Origin: Bacteroidaceae bacterium
Lineage (GTDB): Bacteria; Bacteroidota; Bacteroidia; Bacteroidales; Bacteroidaceae
Reading direction: 5' to 3'
Length of the DNA stretch: 64,000 bases
Assembly (NCBI GenBank): GCA_017647225.1
Contig: JAGCLA010000031.1
Location: 1-64,000, forward strand
Shown here: piece after piece, positions 57,571 to 64,000 of the stretch
How positions within the stretch are numbered: the first letter of the stretch is position 1
How the letters are laid out: every line of letters starts with the position of its first letter
The notes under the pieces: generated by a model
What the model was told of the DNA's origin: nothing
Database searches by the model: none
Seen by the model: only the letters and a program-made list of their open reading frames with translations
Program-made: the position numbers and the translations under genes

Positions 57571-57610
57571 ACAAATTCAAGTAATAGAAATGAGCCGCGA
57601 AAATAGTAAA

Positions 57611-57656
57611 AAAAAAGTAAACGAGCCGTATGTTTATACAGCTCGTTTACTTTTTT
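57611..57656 (-). terminator. Terminator between ddh and the transporter gene
   Basis: AAAAAAGTAAACGAGC (57611-57626) and GCTCGTTTACTTTTTT (57641-57656) form a 16-bp stem, extended by an inner GTAT/ATAC pair. It ends the ddh transcript and lies upstream of the transporter start. Confidence 0.9.
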
Positions 57657-57664
57657 AATATCTT

Positions 57665-58564
57665 TTAGACCAAATGTGCTATATGTTGCTCGCGGTCACC
57701 ATGCAAAAGGTCGATGACAGGAATCTCAACCATTGTGTAGCAACCGGGCTGCTGACGCATTGTAGCACGTGCGCAACATACAAGCACCTGTGCTGTCAAT
57801 GCAGGATTGTTGATTCTCATGTTGAACTCGAACAGCTGGTTCTGGGTTGTACCCGACACACCCTTGCGTGTAAGATTTACACCATGACCCATGTCAAGAA
57901 GGTCATCGACACAAGGAACGTTGATTACGTGAGTCTCGTCGTTCACGAAATAAGGATCGGACTTGATTGTTGCGGCAACCTGATTGAAATCATATCCCTC
58001 TTCAAGTTCGATATAAACCATACGGCGATGTATTCCTGTTCCGACAGGGATTGTCATTGAAAGAGCAGCTTTGACACCCTCGACTGCCTTGACAGCAACA
58101 GTGTGTCCCATACTCATTCCCGGACCGAAGTTTGTATATGTTATACCCTTTGGAGCTATTGCCTCAAGCAATGTACGCACAACAGAGTCACTTCCCGGGT
58201 CCCAACCTGCTGAAATGATTGCAACGGCATTACCAGCTTCGGCACTCTCGCCCAAAGAACGACGCAGGTCAAGAATCTTTGAGTGTATATCAAAACTGTC
58301 AACAGTATTTATTCCAAGTGCAAGAATATCCTTTGCATACTTTTCGACACTGCGTGTAGGTGTTGAAAGAATTGCAACATCAACATCACCCAATTCGCGG
58401 ATATCCTTTACAACATTATAACCTTCGAGTTCCTGTGGGAGGTTTTCAGCTCCTGAACGACGTACTATACCAGCAACCTCAAAATCAGGTGCAGCGTTCA
58501 ACGCCTGAAGTGTATATTTTCCGATATTGCCATAACCTACTATGGCTGCTCTTATTTTTCTCAT
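57665..58564 (-). CDS. ddh: meso-Diaminopimelate D-dehydrogenase
   Basis: 299 residues from the ATG at 58562-58564. The open frame runs 44 codons further upstream but without family similarity, and [20 protein letters not shown] is the expected beginning. The Rossmann NADPH site GYGNIG and the central [13 protein letters not shown] (active site) are clear. It reductively aminates tetrahydrodipicolinate to meso-DAP in one step, bypassing the acylated route, and supplies lysine and peptidoglycan precursors alongside thrA and murF. It is monocistronic with its own terminator. Confidence 0.95.
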   Translation of the reverse strand: MRKIRAAIVGYGNIGKYTLQALNAAPDFEVAGIVRRSGAENLPQELEGYNVVKDIRELGDVDVAILSTPTRSVEKYAKDILALGINTVDSFDIHSKILDLRRSLGESAEAGNAVAIISAGWDPGSDSVVRTLLEAIAPKGITYTNFGPGMSMGHTVAVKAVEGVKAALSMTIPVGTGIHRRMVYIELEEGYDFNQVAATIKSDPYFVNDETHVINVPCVDDLLDMGHGVNLTRKGVSGTTQNQLFEFNMRINNPALTAQVLVCCARATMRQQPGCYTMVEIPVIDLLHGDREQHIAHLV

Positions 58565-58723
58565 ATAACTATATTTTGTTTTATGGTGCGAATATATATA
58601 AAATCCTAAATTTATCATTAAACAGAGCCGTTTTTTTAGCATTATTAACCAAACGGGAAAACACCTTACCCTGTGTAACTTATTGGGGAAGAGCATACAT
58701 GTCGCACGCGAACATTATATAAT

Positions 58724-58766
58724 AATAAAAGAGTGACCGCAAATTATTCGCGGTCACTCTTTTATT
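58724..58766 (-). terminator. Terminator of pnp
   Basis: AATAAAAGAGTGACCGC (58724-58740) and GCGGTCACTCTTTTATT (58750-58766) form a 17-bp stem with a 9-base loop, just after the pnp stop in the direction of transcription. Confidence 0.88.
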
Positions 58767-58786
58767 GTCAATGAATGTAATTCATC

Positions 58787-60982
58787 TTATTCTTTATCGT
58801 TACGTGGACGACGCTGTTCGCGTGGCTCGCGTTCGCGACGTGGACGACGCTCGCGCTCCTCGTAACCCTCAGGTTTCTCGATAAGAGCCTTGCGAGAGAG
58901 CTTGAACTTACCTGTCTTAGGATCGATTTCAACAAGCTTAACCTGCAACTTGTCGCCCTCGTTGATACCGGCCTCTTCCATAGTCTCGAAACGTTTCCAA
59001 TCGATTTCAGAGATATGCAACAGACCGTCCTTACCAGGCATGAACTCTACGAATGCACCATAAGGCATCACGCTGCGTACTGTACCCTCGTAAACCTCGC
59101 CTGCCTCAGGAATTGCAACGATAGCCTTGATTTTTGCAATAGCATCGTTGATAGCCTGACCGTTGTTTGCTGCGATTTCGATGATACCCTCACCGTCAAC
59201 CTCTTCGATAGAGATTGTTGCACCGGTCTCTTCCTGCATACCCTGGATAATCTTACCGCCAGGGCCGATAACAGCACCGATGAACTCCTTAGGAATACGC
59301 ATTGTCTCGATGCGTGGAGCGTGAGGTTTGAGTTCTGCACGAGGCTCAGCAATACATTCTGTAATTTTGCCGAGAATATGCATACGACCGTCACGAGCCT
59401 GGTTAAGAGCCTTTTCAAGGATTTCGTATGAAAGACCGTCAACCTTGATATCCATCTGTGTAGCTGTGATACCGTCAACAGTACCTGTTACCTTGAAGTC
59501 CATATCGCCCAAGTGGTCCTCATCGCCGAGGATGTCGCTCAATACGGCATATTTCTCTTCACCTGCATTCTTGATAAGACCCATAGCGATACCCGATACA
59601 GGTTTCTTGATCTTAACACCTGCATCCATAAGTGCCAATGTACCGGCACAAACAGTAGCCATAGAAGAAGAACCGTTAGATTCGAGGATATCTGATACTA
59701 CGCGAACGCAATATGGATAGTCGGCAGGAATCATGTTCTTCAACGCACGGCAAGCGAGGTTACCGTGACCGATTTCACGACGGCCTACACCACGCTGTGC
59801 ACGAGCCTCACCTGTTGAGAATGGAGGGAAGTTATAGTGCAACAAGAAACGTTCTGTTCCCTGATTCATTACATCGTCGATGATTTTCTCGTCACGCTTT
59901 GTACCGAGTGTAACAGTTGTCAAAGACTGTGTCTCACCACGTGTAAACACTGCTGAACCGTGAGGGCCTGGGAGATAACCTGCCTCACACCAGATGTGAC
60001 GGATTTCAGTTGTCTTACGACCGTCAAGACGCTTGCCCTCGTCAAGGATGCAACGACGCATAGCCTCTTTTTCAACATCGTGATAGTAGCGGTCGATAAG
60101 AGCGCCCTTCTCTTCGAGTTCCTCTTCTGTGAACTGAGTCTTGAATTCAGCCTTGATAGCTTCGAAAGCCTCGCCACGACCATGCTTGTCATTGTTACCG
60201 CTTGCAGCAACTGCGTATGCCTTAGCATAGCAAGCCTCGTGAACCTGAGCACGGAGTTCTTCGTCGTTAACCTCGTGGCAATACTCACGCTTAACAGTTG
60301 AGCCAACCTCTTCCATAAGCTCCATCTGAGCCTTGCAATGAACCTTGATAGCCTCGTGAGCCACCTTCATTGCCTCAAGAAGGTCGTTTTCAGAAACCTC
60401 TTTCATTTCACCCTCAACCATCATAATGTTGTCGTATGTAGCGGCAACCATGATATCCATATCAGCCTCCTCAAGCTGTGCGAATGTCGGGTTAACGACA
60501 AACTCACCAGCGATACGTGCAACACGTACCTCTGAGATTGGTCCACCGAAAGGAATATCAGAAACTGCGAGAGCCGCAGAAGCTGCAAGACCTGCAAGAG
60601 CGTCAGGCATATCAACACCGTCAGCAGAGCAGAGCATGATGTTTACGTAAACCTCTGCGTGGTAGTTATCGGGGAATAGAGGACGTAGAGCGCGGTCAAC
60701 CAAACGGCAAGTAAGGATTTCGTAATCCGAAGCCTTTCCTTCACGTTTTGTAAAACCACCGGGGAAACGGCCGAAAGCCGCATATTTCTCTTTGTACTCT
60801 ACCTGTAAAGGCATAAAATCGGTGCCTGGAACAGCGTCTTTAGCTGCACAGACTGTGGCCAAAAGCATCGTATTGCCCAAGCGCAACATTACTGCGCCGT
60901 CAGCCTGCTTTGCAAGCTTACCTGTTTCAATGGTAATTATTCTACCATCGGGCAAAGCCACATTTTTTGTAACAACATTCAT
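58787..60982 (-). CDS. pnp: Polyribonucleotide nucleotidyltransferase
   Basis: 731 residues. Two RNase PH-like domains are separated by a helical domain; the second has the catalytic core with SGIAMGLI and [19 protein letters not shown] domain ([14 protein letters not shown]) and an S1 domain ([15 protein letters not shown]) follow, and the protein ends in an Arg/Glu/Pro-rich tail (about 708-731). It degrades RNA from the 3' end with phosphate as part of mRNA turnover. The low-complexity basic tail could be an RNA- or protein-binding extension. It is monocistronic. Confidence 0.97.
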   Translation of the reverse strand: MNVVTKNVALPDGRIITIETGKLAKQADGAVMLRLGNTMLLATVCAAKDAVPGTDFMPLQVEYKEKYAAFGRFPGGFTKREGKASDYEILTCRLVDRALRPLFPDNYHAEVYVNIMLCSADGVDMPDALAGLAASAALAVSDIPFGGPISEVRVARIAGEFVVNPTFAQLEEADMDIMVAATYDNIMMVEGEMKEVSENDLLEAMKVAHEAIKVHCKAQMELMEEVGSTVKREYCHEVNDEELRAQVHEACYAKAYAVAASGNNDKHGRGEAFEAIKAEFKTQFTEEELEEKGALIDRYYHDVEKEAMRRCILDEGKRLDGRKTTEIRHIWCEAGYLPGPHGSAVFTRGETQSLTTVTLGTKRDEKIIDDVMNQGTERFLLHYNFPPFSTGEARAQRGVGRREIGHGNLACRALKNMIPADYPYCVRVVSDILESNGSSSMATVCAGTLALMDAGVKIKKPVSGIAMGLIKNAGEEKYAVLSDILGDEDHLGDMDFKVTGTVDGITATQMDIKVDGLSYEILEKALNQARDGRMHILGKITECIAEPRAELKPHAPRIETMRIPKEFIGAVIGPGGKIIQGMQEETGATISIEEVDGEGIIEIAANNGQAINDAIAKIKAIVAIPEAGEVYEGTVRSVMPYGAFVEFMPGKDGLLHISEIDWKRFETMEEAGINEGDKLQVKLVEIDPKTGKFKLSRKALIEKPEGYEERERRPRREREPREQRRPRNDKE

Positions 60983-61023
60983 CTTAAATTATTTTTTAAA
61001 TACATTTTTTATTGTAATTCTCG

Positions 61024-61060
61024 CAAAGATATACAAATTTCCACATTTTAACTATCTTTG
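61024..61060. promoter_or_regulatory. Divergent -7 boxes for pnp and the thioredoxin-fold lipoprotein
   Basis: TATCTTTG occurs on the minus strand (complement of 61024-61031) facing pnp, and again on the plus strand (61053-61060) facing the lipoprotein gene. Both are exact TAnnTTTG matches; the -33 elements are weak. Confidence 0.5.
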
Positions 61061-61081
61061 TACATCAAATATTTGACAAAT

Positions 61082-62260
61082 ATGATTTTTTTGAAACCCC
61101 ACTCATTTTTTTACGCTATAATTTCGGGAGCGATACTGTTGTTTTCGGCATGCAGCCACAAGGCCAACGAAGAGAATTTCACCGTTAAAGGCAAGATAGC
61201 CAATGCGGAAGGCAAGATGATATACCTTTCAAACATCGGTGTCAAGAATATAATTCCGCTCGATTCTGCAAAAATCGACAAGAACGGCGAATACTCTTTC
61301 AGCCGACCACGCCCGGCAAGCTATGAGTTCTTTTTCCTTGCCATCGAGGGAGAAAAGCCGATAACATTCGCCATTGATTCGACCGAAACGGTTGTCATTA
61401 ACAGCGATGCCAAGAATTTCTACGGCACATACACCGTCGAAGGCAACAGCGCAAGCACAGAGATAAAAGAGATGAAAGAGTTGCAGGAAGCACTCGAAAA
61501 GCAGGTAAACGAAATGCTCAAGAGCACATCACCTGCAATCTACAAGACAAGGAGCGACATTTATGCTCTTATTGGAGATTTCAAGGAGAATATCATAAAG
61601 CAATACATTGTTCCTGCGCCAAGCAAAGCAGGTGCATACTACGCATTGTCGCTCACCCTCAACGGAGAGCCATTGTTCCAGCCCAAGAACAACAGGAACG
61701 ATAGCAAGTGCTTTGCAGCCGTAGCCACAGGACTGAAACAGAGATTCCCTACAGCCAAACGTACACAACACCTATGCAAAATAGCAGAAGAGGCATTGGC
61801 AGCAACACGTCCCCAGAAGACAAAGACCGTAGAAGTTGAAGAGGGAGATATAAGCACTGTGGGACTGTTCAACATCAAGTTGCCGAATGCCGATGGCGAC
61901 TCTATCTCGCTATCCTCATTTGCCGGAAAAGCGGTACTTCTCGACTTCACCGTTTACGAAGATGCCAAAATAAGCGGACGCAACATTAACCTGCGCGAAA
62001 TCTACAGGAAATACCACGACAGAGGATTTGAGATTTATCAGGTGTCATACGATTCACGCGAGCACTTCTGGCAGCAGTCGGCAAGCAACCTCCCATGGGT
62101 ATGCGTACGCGACGGCGAGGGCGCACGTTCATCATATCTAAGACTCTACAACGTGCAGTCTTTACCAACATTCTACCTGATAGACAAGAACAACGAAATT
62201 GTTTTGCGCGACAGCCAGATAAGCAATCTCGAAGAGGAAATTGAGAAACTCCTAAAATAA
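61082..62260 (+). CDS. Thioredoxin-fold (TlpA-like) lipoprotein lacking the CxxC motif
   Basis: 392 residues from the ATG at 61082; an earlier in-frame ATG at 61058 overlaps the -7 box. The lipoprotein signal has lipobox FSAC (Cys24). A DUF4369-like beta domain (about 30-130) and a helical region precede a C-terminal TlpA/thioredoxin-like domain (about 255-392) with AVLLDFTV, a conserved cis-Pro loop (SLPTFYLID) and correct length. Where active homologues have WCxxC the sequence here is TVYEDAKISGR (290-300), so no redox cysteines are present. It may bind or scaffold rather than catalyse disulphide exchange. Confidence 0.88.
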   Translation: MIFLKPHSFFYAIISGAILLFSACSHKANEENFTVKGKIANAEGKMIYLSNIGVKNIIPLDSAKIDKNGEYSFSRPRPASYEFFFLAIEGEKPITFAIDSTETVVINSDAKNFYGTYTVEGNSASTEIKEMKELQEALEKQVNEMLKSTSPAIYKTRSDIYALIGDFKENIIKQYIVPAPSKAGAYYALSLTLNGEPLFQPKNNRNDSKCFAAVATGLKQRFPTAKRTQHLCKIAEEALAATRPQKTKTVEVEEGDISTVGLFNIKLPNADGDSISLSSFAGKAVLLDFTVYEDAKISGRNINLREIYRKYHDRGFEIYQVSYDSREHFWQQSASNLPWVCVRDGEGARSSYLRLYNVQSLPTFYLIDKNNEIVLRDSQISNLEEEIEKLLK

Positions 62261-62300
62261 GTTACAAAAAGCCAAATAGCTAAAAAATAACACTTTTTAT

Positions 62301-62331
62301 TTGGTTTATACAATTAAAGGGGTTACCTTTG
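62301..62331 (+). promoter_or_regulatory. Promoter of greA
   Basis: TTG at 62301-62303, exactly 20 bases, and TACCTTTG at 62324-62331 fully match the Bacteroidetes consensus. Transcription would start near 62337, giving a leader of about 76 bases. Confidence 0.78.
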
Positions 62332-62354
62332 CAACAGAAATAAAGAGGGAAATT

Positions 62355-62398
62355 GGGTTCCGGCACTTGTGTTGGAATCCTTTGTTTTACTGTTTTTT
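62355..62398 (+). promoter_or_regulatory. Terminator-like hairpin in the greA leader (possible attenuator)
   Basis: GGGTTCC (62355-62361) pairs with GGAATCC (62374-62380) with one G-T pair, and an inner CAC/GTG pair is possible. TTTGTTTTACTGTTTTTT (62381-62398) follows directly. It lies after the promoter and before the greA ATG at 62413. It has the look of an intrinsic terminator that could release a short RNA or regulate greA. Confidence 0.5.
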
Positions 62399-62412
62399 AA
62401 TAAGAGAATATC

Positions 62413-62874
62413 ATGAGTTATATGTCCGAAGAGGGCTACAAGAAACTGTTAGCCGATTTGAAAGAGTTGGAGGCGAAGCGTCCCGAAGTTGTTCGCCAAA
62501 TAGCTGAGGCGCGTGATAAGGGCGACTTGTCAGAGAATGCTGAATACGATGCAGCAAAAGAGGCACAGGGCTTGTTGGAGATGAGAATTAACGAGCTCAA
62601 ACTCATCATTGCTGATGCCAAAATCATTGATACCACCAAGTTGAACACCGACACAGTACAGGTTTTGACAAAGGTTGGTCTCAAGAATACAAAAACCGGC
62701 ACAACAATGCAATACACAATTGTACCTGAGAGCGAGGCAAATCTCCGCGAAGCGAAGATTTCCATCAACACACCTATCGCTAAAGGTCTTTTGGGTAAGA
62801 AGGTTGGTGACCTTGCAGAGATTACCGTACCACAGGGTAAGTTGTTCCTCGAAATCACAAGCATATCATTCTAA
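62413..62874 (+). CDS. greA: Transcription elongation factor GreA
   Basis: 153 residues. The N-terminal coiled coil (about 1-75) carries the acidic tip DLSENAEYDAAKE that enters the polymerase secondary channel and stimulates transcript cleavage. The C-terminal FKBP-like domain (about 80-153) includes SINTPIAKGLLGKKVGD. It rescues backtracked RNA polymerase. The HIT gene starts 3 bases after the stop, so they are an operon, and a terminator-like leader precedes it. Confidence 0.96.
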   Translation: MSYMSEEGYKKLLADLKELEAKRPEVVRQIAEARDKGDLSENAEYDAAKEAQGLLEMRINELKLIIADAKIIDTTKLNTDTVQVLTKVGLKNTKTGTTMQYTIVPESEANLREAKISINTPIAKGLLGKKVGDLAEITVPQGKLFLEITSISF

Positions 62875-62877
62875 TAT

Positions 62878-63273
62878 ATGGCTACAATCTTCAGCAGAAT
62901 AGTTGCAGGCGAAATACCGAGCTACAAGGTTGCAGAGAACGAGCAGTTCTATGCATTCCTCGACATCAACCCACTTACAAAGGGACACACACTTGTTATC
63001 CCAAAACGCGAGGTTGACTATTTCTTCGACCTTACCGACGAAGAGATTGCTGCCATGCAGATTTTTGCAAAAAAAGTTGCCGAGGGCATCAAACGTGCTT
63101 TCCCATGCATAAAGGTAGGACAAGCAGTGTTGGGGCTTGAAGTTCCCCACGCACATATACACCTTGTACCAATGCAAAGCGAGAAGGACATGCTCTTCAC
63201 CAACCCCAAGCTACAACTCACTCCTGAAGAATTCAAGGAGATTGCAGAGAAAATAAATAACGAGATTGCCTAA
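62878..63273 (+). CDS. HIT-family nucleotide hydrolase/transferase
   Basis: 131 residues. The histidine triad is His91, His93 and His95 in VPHAHIHLVPM. Earlier motifs GEIPSYKVAEN and ALDINPL-like FLDINPLTKGHTLVIPK are typical of bacterial HinT/HIT proteins, which hydrolyse nucleoside phosphoramidates or dinucleotides. The biological substrate is unknown. It is cotranscribed with greA (3-base gap), and its stop codon lies in the loop of the terminator that ends the unit. Confidence 0.93.
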   Translation: MATIFSRIVAGEIPSYKVAENEQFYAFLDINPLTKGHTLVIPKREVDYFFDLTDEEIAAMQIFAKKVAEGIKRAFPCIKVGQAVLGLEVPHAHIHLVPMQSEKDMLFTNPKLQLTPEEFKEIAEKINNEIA

Positions 63274-63290
63274 TGGCAATCTCTTTTTTT
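63262..63290 (+). terminator. Terminator overlapping the HIT stop codon
   Basis: GAGATTGCC (63262-63270), loop TAAT, GGCAATCTC (63275-63283) and seven T's (63284-63290) form a textbook terminator. The loop contains the HIT stop codon TAA. Confidence 0.93.
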
Positions 63291-63291
63291 A

Positions 63292-63299
63292 TACCTTTG
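63292..63299 (+). promoter_or_regulatory. Putative -7 box of the dihydroorotase gene
   Basis: TACCTTTG matches TAnnTTTG and starts 2 bases after the HIT terminator T-run. The -33 region falls within the terminator and has no clear TTG. The ATG follows 28 bases later. Confidence 0.45.
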
Positions 63300-63326
63300 C
63301 TAAAGCAGATATAAAAAACATAAGAC

Positions 63327-64000
63327 ATGCGCACACTTATAAGCAATCCAACAATAGTAAATGACGGCAAGAGCTTTAGAGGCTCTATTGTCATCAACAA
63401 CGGCAAGATAGTAGAAATTCTTGAAGGCAACGAGCTTCCGCGCATAGAGTGCGACGAGATTATCGAAGCTACCGGCATGTACCTTATACCGGGAGTTATT
63501 GACGACCACGTACATTTCCGCGAGCCGGGACTCACTCACAAGGCAACAATAGCAACCGAGAGCCGCGCTGCCGCTGCCGGCGGTGTAACATCGTACATGG
63601 AGATGCCCAACACCGTTCCGCAGACAACAACCATAAAGGCATTAAAGGAGAAGTATGCCATTGCAGAAAAAGAGAGTGTAATCAACTATTCGTTCTACTT
63701 TGGTGCCACCAACAGCAACTGCGATACATTTGCAAAGCTCAACACAAAAAAGATTTGCGGAATAAAACTCTTTATGGGTTCAAGCACCGGCAACATGCTC
63801 GTTGACAAGAAGAACGAACTTGAAAAAATTTTCAAAGAGGCCGAAAGATTAAATATGCCCGTTGCCGTACACTGCGAGGACAGCGCAATCATTGCAGCCA
63901 ACAGCAAGGCTGTCAAAGAACAGGAAGGCGACGACCCCGACGTGAAATTCCACCCCGTGATACGCAGCGAGGAGGCTTGTTACCAAAGCACGGCAAGCGC
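63327..64000 (+). CDS. pyrC: Dihydroorotase (partial, C-terminus off the right edge)
   Basis: The first 224 residues of a class I-type dihydroorotase, open to the edge of the window. Metal ligands are present: His61 and His63 in DDHVHFREPG, the likely carboxylated Lys147 in IKLFMGSSTG, and His182 in VHCED. It cyclises carbamoyl aspartate to dihydroorotate in pyrimidine synthesis. The full protein would be about 445 residues. Non-enzymatic hydantoinase-like relatives share some of these motifs, so the C-terminal half is needed to exclude them. The start at 63327 follows a terminator and a -7 box. Confidence 0.9.
   Translation, partial: MRTLISNPTIVNDGKSFRGSIVINNGKIVEILEGNELPRIECDEIIEATGMYLIPGVIDDHVHFREPGLTHKATIATESRAAAAGGVTSYMEMPNTVPQTTTIKALKEKYAIAEKESVINYSFYFGATNSNCDTFAKLNTKKICGIKLFMGSSTGNMLVDKKNELEKIFKEAERLNMPVAVHCEDSAIIAANSKAVKEQEGDDPDVKFHPVIRSEEACYQSTAS

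Noticed and set aside
58565..58696. 44-codon upstream extension of ddh.
   Set aside because: AT-rich, without similarity to the family; [15 protein letters not shown] at 58564 is the standard start.

Overview
The window comes from the chromosome of a Bacteroidales bacterium (Bacteroidaceae/Prevotellaceae/Muribaculaceae type). Supporting this are the Bacteroidetes promoter pattern TTG-N19/20-TAnnTTTG in front of many genes, the long form of IspG, the MurF-alanine racemase fusion, class III fructose-bisphosphatase, meso-diaminopimelate dehydrogenase, a B12-dependent two-subunit methylmalonyl-CoA mutase (propionate/succinate metabolism), many SPII lipoproteins, and secreted proteins with a short C-terminal tail of the type seen on type IX secretion cargo. 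Genes are dense and base composition looks even. I saw no rRNA, tRNA, CRISPR array, insertion sequence or prophage. The window is mostly core genome with a few accessory secreted proteins.

Layout. 1-0.9 kb: rubrerythrin (cut by the left edge) and a Fur/PerR-type repressor, both minus. 1.2-6.8 kb: a plus-strand run of ABC-F ATPase, M13 metallopeptidase, MetA and acyl-ACP thioesterase. 6.9-7.6 kb: membrane methyltransferase-like protein (minus). 7.7-24.9 kb: a plus-strand block with GH20 hexosaminidase, a 1531-residue papain-like multidomain protein, mutA-mutB, topB, a PorE-like TPR/propeller/OmpA lipoprotein and an 805-residue secreted protein. 24.9-26.5 kb: cdd, low-molecular-weight phosphatase and ruvC (minus operon). 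26.7-27.6 kb: glucosaminidase-LysM lipoprotein. 27.7-33.1 kb: minus operon menA, CPBP protease, radA, FAD oxidoreductase, manA. 33.2-36.8 kb: unknown protein and thrA (aspartokinase-homoserine dehydrogenase). 36.8-44.9 kb: minus genes for an ECF sigma factor, ispG, purE, fbp, rpoN and a TGS-uridine kinase. 45.0-46.9 kb: a two-gene AAA ATPase plus DUF4435 (Toprim-like) cassette. 47.0-52.6 kb: minus operon dxs, trkA, trkH and a FISUMP-type lipoprotein. 52.8-56.2 kb: GSCFA protein overlapping murF-alr. 56.3-61.0 kb: minus Na+-dependent transporter, ddh and pnp. 61.1-64.0 kb: thioredoxin-fold lipoprotein, greA, HIT protein and the 5' part of dihydroorotase (cut by the right edge).

Functional themes: amino-acid and cell-wall supply (metA, thrA, ddh, murF-alr), isoprenoid/menaquinone supply (dxs, ispG, menA), glycan and peptide degradation outside the inner membrane (GH20, papain-like and M13 peptidases, glucosaminidase), and DNA/RNA housekeeping (topB, ruvC, radA, pnp, greA, rpoN). 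The PorE-like lipoprotein and the two proteins with C-terminal sorting-like tails suggest that type IX secretion operates here. The most unusual items are the ATPase-DUF4435 cassette, which resembles PARIS/OLD-type ATPase-Toprim defence pairs; a terminator-like hairpin in the greA leader; a structured leader with tandem repeats before the ABC-F gene; and a repeat-rich intergenic stretch beside the FISUMP gene. All calls come from reading the sequence; no database search was run.
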